This document shows, piece after piece, positions 47,697 through 60,900 of a DNA stretch of 64,000 bases; position 1 is the first letter of the stretch; each line of letters starts with the position of its first letter. The position numbers were made by a program, and so were the translations under genes. This stretch comes from Undaria pinnatifida (taxonomy: Eukaryota; Sar; Phaeophyceae; Laminariales; Alariaceae): contig JABAKD010000030.1 in NCBI GenBank assembly GCA_012845835.1, forward strand, positions 8,116,805 through 8,180,804, read 5' to 3'. Below the pieces are notes generated by a model, which was not told the origin of the DNA, did not search any database, and saw nothing but the letters and a program-made list of their open reading frames with translations.

Positions 47697-48745
47697 TTTT
47701 GCCTGATCGCTCATTGGCCAGGATTCATGCACAAAGTAGGCGTCACCCGGGCACGATAGGGTCACATGCCGGGGTCGGAATCCATCCACACATCTACAAC
47801 TCCGACAACCGGGGGACGAACCCGGATATCATCCGGGTTGATACCTCCCCGCACGGTGTGGAAATCCCAACGCCACCGGCCGATTGTCTGATTGGCCATG
47901 GTTCGTATGTTGAGCCAGCTCCACCTCGGGAGGATATAGGGTCCCATCCCCGGTCCAGAGGTCGTTCCACATGTCTAAAACTTCCATCAACCGAGGAAAC
48001 AAATCGAGCTTTCGCGGGTCGACACCACGCTGCACGGCGAGAAAGCCCCAATCCCGTTTGCTTTTCGCTGATTGATTGGAGCTCCACAGCGCCGTCCTAA
48101 GCGGATAGAGGCCCATCAATGGGGGGCATTTCCGTCGCACACGGGGAAGATGGGGTCCCATCCCCGATTCATGAATCCCCCGAATCTCTACAGCTCCAAA
48201 AACGCGGGAACAATAACGATAACCTCCCGTGTCGACACCACTCCGCACGACGTGGAACCCCAACCATATTCGCTTACCGCTGATTGGCTGGGGCTCGGAC
48301 ATAAGGGCAACGCCACCAAGGGAGGATATACGACGTGGAACCCCAACCATATTCGCTTACCGCTGATTGGCTGGGGCTCGGACATGAGGGCAACGCCACC
48401 AAGGGAGGATATAGAGTCCTGTGCCCGTTTCAGAAATCCTGACAAACCGGTGATGATAACCGATTTCTCCCGCGGGTCGACACAGCTCCGCACGATGGTG
48501 CGACAATCTTCTATTATTCACATTGGCTTATCGTTGAGTGGCTGTGCAGCTCGTAGAGCCAGGGACACCCGGGGATGGGATAGACCAGCAAACGGGCGGG
48601 GGGCGTTCTGACGCACCCGATGAGGATAGGGCTCCACCGCCGTTTCAGAAATCCTTCCATACCCCATCAACTCCAACAAACTGGGGACGAAAACCGACTT
48701 CTTCCGGGGCGACACCACACCGCACGGTGTGGAAGCCTTAGCTAG
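47697..48745 (-). repeat. Satellite-like repeat R4, block 2
   Basis: About five diverged units of roughly 170-230 bases with GCACGGTGTGGAA, CTGATTGGCTGG and CCATCCCCGG landmarks. Same family as 15735-16362, opposite orientation. Within it an 83-base unit (starting CGACGTGGAACCCC) is repeated nearly perfectly at 48248-48330 and 48331-48413. Confidence 0.75.
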
Positions 48746-49147
48746 CTGAGGTTCGTATACAACGCCGGCACCACAGAACAGGGTGCAACCCCAGTTCAGA
48801 AATCCTTCAAGGTATTTTCAACTAGAAAAAAACGGGGCAACTCGCGCTACTGTTAATTTTTTATTCGTATACCCCAACCTCGCGGTACGCAGACATTTCA
48901 TTTGACCCCCTGCCTCGATACCGCAACGCACAGTATAACCCAACCTTCGATTGATCGGCTCGGCCGGGGTTCGTGGATAGAGGAAACCACCACTCACTAA
49001 GAAGTTCAGCAAGCTCAATGACTATCATCTCATACTGGCCTGTGATTAGAGAAGTTGTACATGGACCAATCGCATAATATACAGCAGTCGGTCCAGATCG
49101 AGTCGATCCGTGCAACTTGCTTGGGTATCGTACTATTACAGCAGCAG

Positions 49148-49518
49148 TAATACACTGCACTTCTCTTCTTTTTGCCATCCCATTTATTGTGATGCTCGCA
49201 CTTCTCTCGCCCTCCCAGTAGTATAACTCAGATCCGGGGTCATATAGCGGGCTCCCCTCCCTCCTCCCCACTACGGTACATGCCCTAAGTTTTATCGCGA
49301 GAACAATTCAGCATTTTCTTCCCTCGTCGATTCGCGTCGACTTGTACCTACCCACACGCTGCTAGGCGATTTCAGCAGTTAGTTGATCCCTTTTTTCTCA
49401 TTTATTTCTGCAAATAAATAAAGCCAACAAAGCTCAAAACGCGGTGGTTATTTAACTCAAGGATCAACGCTAGTACTAATAGTGTAACCCCACTAGACCA
49501 CCGGGGCGACCGGCTATA
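49148..49518 (-). mobile_element. tRNA-derived SINE, family A, copy 2
   Basis: Reverse-strand copy of the 1236-1606 element. Head GGTCGCCCCGGTGGTCTAGT at its high-coordinate end. The B box is degraded here. Confidence 0.8.
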
Positions 49519-49529
49519 TATCACTCACT

Positions 49530-49832
49530 GCCCCGGTGGCGTATCAGGTTATCCTCGAGCCTGGTGTAGGTCGATTTCGTGAGTTCGAATCCCCCCGAGG
49601 GCGTACTCGAATAATTTCTCGTGGGACTTTTCCTTGTGCACTAATTGACTTGCGGAAAGCGCGAGAGCGTGAGTTAGCAACACTCGATGAAAAATCGACG
49701 ATCAGTGGGTGCTGAACCCCATGCGCTCAAAAAATTGAAGGCAATAACCGGGGGAAGGGAAGGACGACACCTGTGACCACGGCTTGTATGTCCAGAAGCT
49801 GGAAAGTAGAAGTGTGCCGAAAAATAAATAAA
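49530..49832 (+). mobile_element. tRNA-derived SINE, family B, copy 2
   Basis: Intact-looking copy with B box GTTCGAATC at 49583-49591 and an AATAAATAAAT tail. Its head lies about 11 bases from the head of the family A copy on the other strand. Confidence 0.85.
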
Positions 49833-50758
49833 TCACTAGACGAGATGATCAATCAGCAATCAGCAGCAAAGAGCACGTCAAGTACGAAGCAACACAAACT
49901 CATTTGTCAGTTGCGTACCAACACGACCGCTTCCAGTTGACCGGCAAACGACCACAGCAACGGAGTCAGGGACCACAGCAACAACAAAGCACACCGTCTG
50001 TATTTCTCCAAAGAGTCTTCTCGGGGGAAAAAAACATCAAATGCTGCGATACTGGGACGAATGCACACCACTCACTGGTTTCTTCGTGGGAACTGTCTAC
50101 TTACTACGACCTTCGCGTGGCGCAGCTTAGCAACAGGAGGAACGATGATTTTTCCCATTGTTGTTTGTGTCGAAAATGTATTCCCTTTTTTTTGGTACAC
50201 CCTCCCCCCATGCCATAAATTTTTTCACAGACAAAAAGCATGTTGTGTGTAATAGAGCATCGCTGTGTGTGGTCTTACTCGTACGTACCTATATTACTTG
50301 CACGAGAGTACAAACCATGTCGATTTGCCCGAACTTGTATAATACCACCTTCGAGGCCCTGGGGACGCAGGCACTCGCAATGCTGCTGTGTGGCTTTTTC
50401 CGGGGCAGTAATCGTAGTCACTACTACGTCCTCCTCGTTTTAGTCATGCGTCCGCTTGCCACGTCTATATCCATGTATGTATGTACGTGTATCTACCGAA
50501 ATTCAATAAATAAATGCACTACTATGATACCTACCGCAGTACCATGGGGATTGTTTTTACAGTAAATATTTTTTGTTTTGGGACAAAACATGACGCCAAT
50601 TTGGAAATAATGTCTTGCCTGGTTTTATTTCATCAACCTCTCCATACATCAAGATCCGAAGAATAACTGGAGAGTACCGTTCAAAATACAAAATTTTACG
50701 CGCTCCTCGCTTGTCTCGCTCAGCATCCATCCGCGTTCACGTCGAGCTGCTGAACGGA

Positions 50759-51775
50759 TTGACCAGCAACAACAACAGTCAGTAGCCAGCGCTATTCTTG
50801 CAACCACACAACAATGCGTTCGAAACACTACTACCTTGATAATCACACTTACCTTTAGAAGTGCATCCACGTTTCGTTTGTGGGTATAAACACACATGGA
50901 ATTAGTGTGGGATATTTATTATGCGGTCCCGAAAGATGTATCGTTGATCGTGGACCAATATATACGGAACGACTCTTCGGAGCGGCGACGAAAATTACTG
51001 ACAAAACATTTGTTCCTCGTACTGCGATTTTCACAACGACCACTTCGTTCGTTGTGTTTATTTTTGATCTTTTTTCATGGTCTGGCCTGTTGTGTTGTGT
51101 TCTCGTACCCGGTACGCTAGCGTTTCACTCGCTTTCTACCTTGATTAATTGCGATTGTTTGGTTCACTCTGTCTCACCGTCTGTGACCACATCTTAACAA
51201 CTTGTATCTCTCTAGGATGAAGAATCTGCACGGACACTGGGTGTAATGATGTCGTTGGGTAGGGAACGGCCCCCTCGAAGACAACGAACGCTCGAACAAA
51301 GGTATCTAACCGTGAAATCCGATATCGAAAAGCAACGACACAGCAGTCGCACGACAATAGGTCAAACGCTTCGAGGTGTGACCATGAAAAAAGCGTGGTG
51401 GGGACGAAACAAGCCAATTTGGAAATGATGCCAACTTGGAAATAAATGTTTTCCCATCTTTTTTTTTCGTTCAAGCTCTGCATATATATGCCAAGATCCA
51501 AGAATAGCTCAAGCGTATACCGCCCATAATACAAAAATTACGCACTTCTCGCTTGTCTCGCTCAGCCCACGTACCCGATCCCGGCCAGGTGCGGAACGGA
51601 TACGGCAGGGCGAGAGGCGTTTGAGCCGCCCCCCGAAGACGGCGCACGAACAAAGCCATTTGACCGAGAATTCCAGTTCCGAGAATCGCATACTGAGGCC
51701 GAGACGGAAAAAACTCCTGACCGAATCCCCCCCCCCAAAAGGAATGATCATATATGTATTTATATATATGTAGAA
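50759..51775 (+). repeat. Dispersed repeat R3, copy 2
   Basis: Inverted copy of 13972-14975. A related segment of about 140 bases occurs in direct orientation at 50597-50740 and 51424-51570 (CTCGCTTGTCTCGCTCAGC landmark), so the unit may have been arranged in tandem. Confidence 0.7.
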
Positions 51776-53023
51776 AAGTCTACAGTATAGTAGTGGTACT
51801 CATTAGACACATCTAAAACTCGAAAGCGATATTGGTCGTTTAGAGCCGATACATGTGCGTCTCGAGTTTTGGACGACCGCGGGCAGTTGGGATTTTTTCG
51901 CGGTACGTGGTTCGCGCAAGCGAAAGTATCATGATGGTCAAAACTCTCACCATCGCGATAATTGTGTTCTGGTTCATCAAAGATGCAGTTTTACGTGTTC
52001 GTCCCTGGGGGAGAGACCCACCTGCAACCACATGCCAGAACACACAGCACACTGACTGCCCAACAGCACACTGACCGCCCAACAGCACACACAACCGCTG
52101 CACGTATGATATCCTTAGCCACTAGCGGCACCATGAATAATTGCCGCGACGACTAGGCTAGCTCTTTGACAGATCGGCGCCCCTGCTCTCGAGATCGGGC
52201 AAAAAATATGCCCGTTGTTTGATTTCAGCAGTAGCTGAGCACACAGAGCAGTCAGTTGCTCCTCTGTAGTGTCTCCTACGCCGCGTTTTTCGTCATCGCT
52301 ATTAGATTGTGTATCTATCCCCAACCTACCCCAGCCGTAACCACCCTAAGCTACCCCAAAGCACGACCCATTGCGGCTTCCGCGCGTTCAAACTCCTGTG
52401 GCGGCCAGTTGGTGTTGCAGACAACGTTCTCAAGCCCATGCCGCGTGTGTGTGGCTTTTCTCAATCTCCTGGCAGCTGGTGCCCTGCTATCATAACGTTA
52501 CTCTGGTTATCGCACGGGACGGCGCCAGTAACCTTGGTTCGTCTCGTCTCGAGTTTTAGATCCCCGATACGCGTGGAAAACATGCTATCTTCAGTTTTAG
52601 ACAGCATCAAGTACCCAAACAAATATCGTAAAGCGCCAAATACCTAAATATCAGCGTCCCCGGAGTTTTAAAAGCAGATGTACCTGGTATCTACGAGGTA
52701 TTAATTGGTAAGATGCACCATTATTATTGTGCTCACATCAAGGCCTAGCTCATCAGACTCCGCCAGGTCTTCCTCGTCCATCTCCAGGAACATTCGCCCA
52801 TTCACGTCGCACAGGGCCAAAGCGTCGATCGCCTGCCGGTGTAATAAAATGGAGTGCAGTGCTGTACGCTGAGATCTACAGCGGTCAACATGTCAAGTCA
52901 AGTAGAACGAACATTTCGACAGATCTCACCCACACCTTTTTCTTGTCGCGGGAGATAACCTATTGCAGTACTTGAACAACGAGGGTTCTATGATACTGGC
53001 AAGCTACTCTTTCCAGGTACATT

Positions 53024-53225
53024 AGGGGGGCGGGCCTATACAAGGCGGTCGGGATAAGGCGGTCATTCGAGATAAGGCGGTCAAAGTCGGCTTGACACGC
53101 CAGAATATGCGAATAGGGCGGCTGCTACCGTCCTATATAGCAATGGAGCCTGTATAAGGCGGTATCTGCCCTATGCAAGGCGGCTACCGCTCTATTCAGA
53201 GCGGCTACCGTCCTATCCCCGGCCC
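53024..53225 (+). repeat. GGCGGT-rich subterminal repeat, left block
   Basis: Repeated AAGGCGGTC and GCGGCTACCG motifs. The outer end, GGGGGGCGGGCCTATACAAGG, resembles the reverse complement of the outer end of 55730-55822. The pair may be the ends of an old DNA element of about 2.8 kb later invaded by a hAT-type element. Confidence 0.5.
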
Positions 53226-53261
53226 AGTTTCGATTCCACATCAACACAAAACCTCGCTCTG

Positions 53262-53849
53262 GTGCTGCTTTTGAGCGAGAGGTATAGGCAGTATCACATC
53301 CCTATTGCTGTTGTTGCTGCGAGAACACACGCACCCCTGGCGCACAACGAGCAGAGGGGATACGCACGATGCCCTTTGCAGCAGGCGAACTGTGTTTGGC
53401 TCCAGCCCTCACCCCTGAGCGGCCTGACGGCCACGAATGTCGTGGAAAATGCGATGGTCGACTGCACGGACTCTGTGGTGAAGCCGACCCGGACTGCGAC
53501 AAGCCAATGCAGCGCGTCTCGGTGCGGTAGACGAGGTGACGGAAACGGCACTCACGTCAACGAGGTAAACGTTGACGAGATCTAAGACAGCGATGATGAT
53601 ACGAGAGGGTGCGGGGGCGGTGCCCCCCCGCCCTACGTGGAACTTTCGTCGCACTTCGTTTCGCTGGAGAGCTCGGCAGAGGCGTGCGGCAATAACGATG
53701 TCTCCATCTATCGGCAGAAGGCCAGGATGTCGTCCATCAAAGCGCATGCCTCTACGCCAGTGAAACAGGCAAACATGAGGCAGTTTTGTGAACCTCAACA
53801 AGGGCAAGGGGGGGGGGGCACAGTGGAGGACTGTAGTGCATTACAGTAG
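53262..53849 (+). pseudogene. Possible broken reading frame, unknown protein
   Basis: One frame stays open for about 195 codons except for a TAA at 53583-53585. It encodes a Ser/Thr/Cys-rich hydrophilic sequence (VENAMVDCTDSVVKPTRT before the stop, LESSAEACGNNDVSIYRQK after). It lies between GGCGGT-rich blocks that may be transposon ends. No family was recognised. Confidence 0.3.
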
Positions 53850-54307
53850 TCACTACAGTAGTACGGTGCCGTAGTACAGGTTGTAGCTCTGTTGTGAGTG
53901 TGTAGCAAAGCGAAGAGTCCTCTCCGCACAACAGTACGGCGGTGTGTGTCTTCAGCGGGTGGTGTGTGTCTTCGGCGGGCTATGTCGCCCACAGCTCAAG
54001 TAGAGTACTGTAATATTATACCTCTCAACATGCAAAGTGAGTGTGCACCCGTCTGCTCTGCTGTGCTTTGGTGTGTGTTTGACATCACACGTGTTTGACA
54101 TCACACATGCTCACTGGGTTCAGCACTGGTACTGCTGCAACGCTCTACCTTCTCCCAGCACACATATGATATCCCTCTTCGTGAGGCGCTCCCGGTCGTC
54201 TTTGTCATCTTTTGGGTCAGGAGCACTCTGTGCTGTACCTTAAAACGCTATATATACTCAATAGGGCGGTTACCGCCTTATTGGGATATCACCAAAAGCC
54301 CAATAGG

Positions 54308-55721
54308 TAGGGCTGTGTATCGGCACCGATATTTTTCGACATATCGGACGATCCGATATCTACATATCGGGGAGTCGAGCCGATTTTTTTGCCAATTTTT
54401 TAGCGTATGGGCTTTTTACCAAGTAGGAAGGCATACATAGCGGGTAAATACTCCTAGGGGATATTCACCTCGTCTACATCACCCAAAACCTCCTGCAACA
54501 GCAGTAGTAGCAGACGACAAGCACACGCACTCAGTTATAAGAAATCGCCGCGTACCTCCGTAACGCATGGGGTGTCGCAGAGAAGTGGAGGACGTCTGCT
54601 CGCAAAAAAATGAGAGTGTCAGCACGAGTTTTGAAGGAAGGCAGTGTAGTGTTAAAAAATTAGCGCAAAAATAGCACCTGTTACATACAGTCAGCAAAAC
54701 GACGGCGCTTGTAGTTGTTTCTGTTGCTCCAACTTTTGAGCTACTTGTTTTGCTGTTGTTGTTGAAATCGGTTCACTTTGTTGGGTAATACATTTAGTAG
54801 GGCGCAATTCAAGTACTAGCATGTTGGTTGCCACTTGCCGGCTATGCGGCTACGATGTTCTTTTTATTTTCGTCATCTACTTTCGAGGACCAGCGCCCGA
54901 ATGGGTAGGGTGGACTGTAACTGGACCAAGTCCGGCGGAAGGCTGTTTTCTCATGGCCGGGGTTTCTGTTATTGGGTGAGCATGCGCAAGTCCCACACCA
55001 CCCGGAATGATGCCGTTCCGGGTGGCTGTCTCCACCGCACCTGACCCTCAGGGGTCAGGTCGGGTCGACATACTCACGCATCCGTATACAACGGCAGCTT
55101 GCACTGCCGGAGTAGGAACGGGGACCGCCGGTGGGGACAGCTCGCGCTATCGTTATCGCGGGAATCGAAGGACACGCCAGCTAGCGCTGGATTGCGAATG
55201 CAATTGAGTTAAATCGACACACGACGTGTATGAAAATACGTGGAAGTGTGGTGAGCTTAAGCTTTTTTTTCCCCCCATCCGCCGGAGGATAAAAACTAAA
55301 TAAATAAAAGTTATCTATAGTATATACATTGTTTTTAGAACATTTAGCAGGCTGTACGTTGTAGTATCTGTGCTGGCCAGTGCTTATCTCCATTTAGTTT
55401 TTCTGCGTGGAAATGCCAAACAAAAAACAAAAATGAAAAACATGTTTTTTGAAGTTTTCGCTCAGGTCTGTTGGCTGCACAAGACCACTTTTAATGGCGC
55501 ATTTGGGACCAATTTTGATAGGAAATAAAGCGAAAGTGCTCAATTTTTCTGCCTCCGGCGGCACCTCGAGCGGGACCCCCTCGCCAGCCGGGGAAGGTCG
55601 CTTCGCCGGTATTTTCTCGATAAAAGTATCGATAAGCCTGGTATGATATATCGGCTGCGCCCATCTACGATATACTTGGTGTATAGTACGTATCGTTAAA
55701 TGCTACCGATACACAGCCCTG
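54308..55721 (+). mobile_element. hAT-type element with perfect 8-bp target duplication
   Basis: 1414 bases bounded by TAGGGCTGTGTATCGG on the left and CCGATACACAGCCCTG on the right, 15 of 16 inverted. CCAATAGG flanks both ends (54300-54307 and 55722-55729). An 8-bp duplication and YARNG-like termini are hAT hallmarks. No transposase frame was seen, so it is non-autonomous or decayed. It is inserted inside the GGCGGT-rich region. Confidence 0.88.
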
Positions 55722-55729
55722 CCAATAGG

Positions 55730-55822
55730 GCGGTCCAAGCGCCCTAACTCCAATAGGGCGGTCTTTCGAGATAGGGCGGTCAAAATCTCGGTGCACTACA
55801 CCACCTTATATAGCCCCCCCTG
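55730..55822 (-). repeat. GGCGGT-rich subterminal repeat, right block
   Basis: Contains GGGCGGTC units and TTTCGAGATAGGGCGGTCAA, close to ATTCGAGATAAGGCGGTCAA in the left block, and ends TTATATAGCCCCCCC. Confidence 0.5.
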
Positions 55823-56607
55823 CTACTGCAGCGCTTTATCGGGGGACTGACAGAGCTCTATGTACGAGCACAGTTAGCAGTTGGTACTCTATTAATTTAA
55901 TCTGTCAGTGCGGCACGCACATTGTTGATTTGTCTGATGGTTTGTCATTCTTGAGCGAAAAAACGGTCCCGTGTTCACTATTTCCTTCGTACATTACTGG
56001 TACGATACAGATAGTATAGCTATCAAGACATTGGCTGCGTGCGAGACCAGTTGTTCTGCTGAGCAGTCTTCAACGTGCTGAGAGAGAAAGCATTCCATGG
56101 CCGCAATCTTCCAGTCGATCGACCATCATCTTGGTACACTTCTGGGAAAGAGTCGTATCATACATGTATCGGCCAAAATACGAGTAGTCGGTCAGTCAGT
56201 TCCAAATCTCAAACGTCGTGCTCTGCGATCTTGTTCGCACCCCTGCTCGTGCATACGTACCATATATCACAGAACATTCGAACATTCAAAATACATGTGC
56301 ATGTTGCACATTGCACTGCACCTCGGGATTAATATTCGGGTCCTGTGATAGCCATGAGCTTAGTCTGGATGCCGACCACGAAGAAGGCGACTCCCGAAAG
56401 CTATCCATGGTACCGCAGCAGTACCAGCAGTGTGTTCTCGTTGTGTTAGCTGAAAGCGGAATGTGGGTTTCCTCATTATGCCCGAGGCGTATCTCCCAGG
56501 GACATATAAGCGCCTTCTTATACCGCCTACGACATTTTGGATCATCCAGAGATCAGACCACATTCACAGGAACCCAGAACGCTGACTGAGAGAACGAGCA
56601 GATCACA

Positions 56608-56908
56608 AATGGGACCAAGACACGGCCGAGGTCCAGGAGGACGACACACGGCGAAAGGCCGTCACGATATGCCTGCCTACGGAAACAACACATCCTGGCA
56701 CGACGACGACTTCAGGGTAGCTGTGATCATCCTCCTGCTGGCAACAGCTTGGATCATGCTGACTTTCAGGAAAAGGAAGAACGGCAACAAGGGCTTGTTC
56801 GAGGGGCTGGGGTTCGGCTTCGGCCCGGCCGCTGCGCCGAGCTTCTCCAGGCAAGCGAAGGGTTCACTAGTCACTCGTACTTGCGTTGCAGTGGTTGTTG
56901 TGGCGTAA
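56608..56908 (+). CDS. Possible small membrane protein
   Basis: An ATG in CACAAATGG context opens about 99 codons. The product has one strong membrane helix (VAVIILLLATAWIMLTF) followed by basic residues and a Gly/Phe-rich stretch. No homologue was recognised. A GC-type donor (CAG/GCAAGC) near 56848 could end the exon earlier. It may be chance. Confidence 0.3.
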
Positions 56909-57644
56909 GGTGTCGGCTCTTCGCTCATCGATAGAGTCCCTTTCCCTGTTTGCTTCAGATTGCTCCGGCTCTTTTTGAAGTTGATTTTTCATGCATGTGG
57001 GCGGAATACCGATGCCGGTACCTGCTGTACGAGTCCAGAGTCAGCTCGTCAGCGGACCCTTTCCGTTTGGGTTGGTTGGGTGGATAGTAGTGTCGAGGAG
57101 TATATAGTATTAATAGTGAATTGTTAGGCAGCGGTGTGCTGTGACGATGTCGTAGGTTGTTCACCCTATATTTGACAAGAGCATTGGCGCTTTTACTGGT
57201 GTTTTGCATCGTTGGAACGCGTTCGACCTTTAGATGCGTATGATCACGACATATTTAACTTCTTCCGCTGCTGTGCTTGGGCGCTTGACACTTGTCAACT
57301 TGGCGGCGAACGTTGATGACAGCCTGAATTTTTGAGAACTTGATTTCTCGATTTTCGATTTTCGCTATTTTTAAAAGACTTTACTCTGCTTTTCAACACC
57401 CGTTTAATCCCCCAAAAATGCGTGTGCTGTTTAACGATTAGGGATGCGCTGTTGTGCCGTTGCTCTGTGGCACTACCGCTGATGGATACTGTTGTCAGCG
57501 CGTCTGTTGTTGCACTGCTCTTGCGGCCGGCCTGCGTCCAATTCACCAACTAGCTCAGGCTGTAGAAGGCGAGGTGCAAACATTCTCAAAAATGAACACT
57601 CCTACGAACCATATACCGAGAAAAGTGGGGTGCTTGGTGTGATG

Positions 57645-58345
57645 TCACAACGTTTTGGTAGCACGCTTTAGCGAGAAGGAACTTATGGGGCGACGTCTGA
57701 TGACGGGAGGAAAACCATAAATGTCTGGTGGCCCGCTTTGGTGGGAAAGGCAGTGGTCGGGAGCCGGGCGTTGGTGGAAGCAAAATCACGGTGGTTTGGT
57801 TGCTCGCTTTGGCGATAAGGCGGTTATCGCGAGACGTGTTGGTGGAAGCAAATTCAGAGTGGTCTAGTGGCTCGGTTTGGAGAGGCATTTGGCGGGATTC
57901 GTGGGTTGGTGGAAGTAAGATCACAGTGCATTTCGTGACTCGCTTTGGCGAGAAAGCCGTTATCGGGAGACATGTGTTGGTTGGAGCTAAATTACAGCAT
58001 TTTGGTGGCTCGCTTTGGCGAGATGGCAGTTGTCTGGAGACGTGTGTTGGTGGGGGCAACATCACTGCAGTACGGTGGCTCGCTTAGGCCAGAAGGCAGC
58101 TGTCGGGAGACGCGTGTTGATGGAAGCTAGATCAATGCGTTCTCGTGCCTTGCTTTGGCAGGAAGGGTTTTATCGGGAGATGTGTTTTGGTGGGAGCAAA
58201 ATACAGTACTCTGGTGGCTCGCTTTGGCGAGAAGGCAGTTTTCGGAAGTAGGGTGTTGCTGGGAGCTGAGTCGTAGTTCTCTGGTGGCTCGCTCGGCGAG
58301 CTTTAGAGTTCTCTGTTGGTGGGAGCTATATCACAGCATCATGGT
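57645..58345 (+). repeat. Diverged minisatellite, about 84-base unit
   Basis: Eight or so units, each with TGGTGGCTCGCTTTGGCGAGA, a GGCAGTTGTCGGGAGACGTG-like middle and a TTGGTGGGAGCAAAATCAC-like end. Long open frames across it are a consequence of the repeat. Confidence 0.85.
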
Positions 58346-58783
58346 GGCTCGTTGTGACATGACAGCCAGACGCAGTATTCGTATGGGGGCGTTGCGTTGT
58401 GAGTTAGGCAACAGTCTTCACAATCCCAACAGTGATACGGCGTACGATTACGTCCGCGATGCTGTCGTTCAGCCTTCTGGCGTCGGAGATAGTGCAACGA
58501 AGTGGGGTTCCTGCAGGTGGGTGCGCACATGGGATGGGAAATACCACAATATGCACGAGCAAAACGAAGCCGTGTGGTTAAAGGAAGAGCGCATAATCTC
58601 AGCAAGCGCAGCATACCGGCAATATACCACCGGAAGCACTAACAGTACAACAGTTATTTTCCAACGGAATCGTAATCAGTATTACCAACACTGTAACAGC
58701 AGAGCAGCTATGAAACGGCAGTACGAGTTGTATAGTTACTGACACGCGCGAGGTGGAAGATTTTGGTTCAAGATTATGCTCGT

Positions 58784-59128
58784 ACTATAGACACGCCTGG
58801 GCTATGCAGAATCTGTTGACCGGAGATTTCCCCCCCTTTTGGCCTGAGGGGGGCTGGTCAGCACCAGTCAGGTGCTAGAAAGAGAGAGAGAAGTTGTTGA
58901 GTATTAGTTTCGAACACGAGAAAACAAGCGATCTTACACTTCATCCCCGGATCCCTATACCAAAATCCAGAAGAGGATACATGGAAACCCCGATCGTCTT
59001 CGGGTCCAATTAGCATTCACACCTCACATCGGATCCTCAGTAGTAAATCACCTCCAAGAAGATCAACTCTCGTCTCTTATCACCAATGCTGCACGCTCTC
59101 TGGTGCTCAACTACTGTCCACAATGCCC
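58784..59128 (+). repeat. Long direct repeat, left copy
   Basis: 345 bases repeated at 62009-62914, where it is interrupted by a 559-base insertion. Starts ACTATAGACACGCCT. It could be an LTR pair, but the ends lack TG/CA and no pol-like frame lies between them. Confidence 0.8.
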
Positions 59129-59159
59129 CAAAAGCGAGTTGCTGCTCGAAGTAGTTCAT

Positions 59160-60900
59160 AAACATGCTTTGATCAAAAGTGAGCACCAGCTACATGACAT
59201 CAAAGAAAACATACATGTCGTTTGTGAATGATAAACGACCACAGCCATCAATAGCATCAATACCGTCAATGCCATCAATACCATCAATACCATCAGTACC
59301 ATCAGTACCATCAATACCACCAATACCATGCCCCATGATTACGGTTTTCGTTTTAACGGTAAACATGCATTCAATTTCACATATAACAAACCAATCAATT
59401 GCTCCACAACCACGAGTCATAAAACATTACATTAAACAGTACAATGCTTCACAGGAACATTCACACACGAACACCAGGCACAAATAATGCATATAAACAA
59501 AAGCAATATCATCAATAATACTACATGAGCAACCGTCGTTTTTCGCAAAAAGTACCTCAAAAGTAAATGTCTTCGTCTTACACGCGCAGACAACACGCTA
59601 AAAAATACCAGGTGACATTTATCAAAATTACGTACAAAGAGTCAACAAAAAAATACCGGCAAAATATTCCAGGACGACCTTGGCGTAAGTCACGCGAAAA
59701 TCGCAGAAAGCTCGTAGCGAAATACCACATTGCTGCTTCAACTTTGTCCATATACGCAATTCATTGACATCACACGAACATGCATCACGCATCCAGCAAG
59801 ACTCGCTTGTTTGGAGACAAAAACCAGCAGCGATATATAAGCACACTCATTGTGCTACGACAAAATAAGACAATCGTCCCATGCGCTCGAAAACAGATAG
59901 CACAGATGACCCTACACAAACTGCCAACGCAAATAATACGGAAGACACAAATATCCCTTACTCGTACGCACAACAAGCACATATGTACCACTGTAGCAAA
60001 CTTGAACATCGGGTTCTGTTGCTACTCGGTTGGCCCCTAAGCAGTTCCCTTCAACTGGAAAGGTTCCTTAATGTTTCACTACGAATGCATCGGAATGCAC
60101 ACAACGACAAACTCTCATACTGCTCCTCTCTGTTCATCAGAAACGACACAAGTTTGCCTAAGAAACGCGCCAATACGTCAAACGCAATCAACGATTCGTT
60201 TTATTTTCTCACACGGTACAGAGCACGCTCCGTGCATACATCTATCTGCACACAATGTGTGTGAAAAACTACAACGCGCGCACGGCAGTCAAGGGTTTGC
60301 ATCTGTTTTACGGACACGCCACGAAACCCTACGCGCTCGCTTCAACCTGTCGATGAAAACGCCATGCTAATGCACATGTGTGTTAACCTTCCAATTGTAA
60401 TCTCTGAACGCAAATTACGGTTTCATACGGGTTGGAACACGAGCTCCTTCAGGCTGACTCGTTCATATGCAGTGGGGAAAGCAAGTACCAGGTTCTTTGC
60501 GGCAATACGTGGACATCTTTGTTCTCACCTTCAGCAGCTACGACGAGATTCTCTGTACAGAGGCATGCAGCAGTACTCGCATCATAATGCATTAATTTTT
60601 GTCCGCGACAAGATTTTTCTGCGACACACAAGCACTCAAGCCAGATTGACACCAGTCGCAAAGCACACGTTGTAGTATGCCACATACTGCTCTACGGACG
60701 ATCAGCATGACACACACCAAGACGGGGTATAATTTTAACCAGCAAAGCACGCAGCACGCTTGCCCCCAAGTTCTAAATAAGACACGACGCGCGACAAAGC
60801 ACGCGAAAAAGACAGCATTACCCTCGAAAAACAAATCAAAATCACATCTTCAACGCAAGAAGTGGGTGGGCTCCATCGTGGAACCCAAGTAAGCGCATAG
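59160..60900. other. A/C-rich region of unlike composition
   Basis: The plus strand is visibly rich in A and C and poor in G compared with flanks. Several short frames exist on both strands, none recognised. It may be inserted foreign DNA or an uncharacterised repeat interior. Confidence 0.4.
59244..59329 (+). repeat. 9-base minisatellite (CCATCAATA-type)
   Basis: About nine units of CCATCAATA/CCATCAGTA in tandem. Confidence 0.9.

Noticed and set aside
47829-48350. 173-codon minus-strand open frame
   Set aside because: Lies entirely in the R4 satellite-like repeat and repeats itself with the 83-base duplication.
51829-52560. MITE with CTAAAACTCGA/TCGAGTTTTAG inverted ends
   Set aside because: Only about 11 bases match and no target duplication was found.
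57728-58742. Long open frames over 57.7-58.7 kb
   Set aside because: They follow the 84-base minisatellite period in several frames and have no family resemblance.
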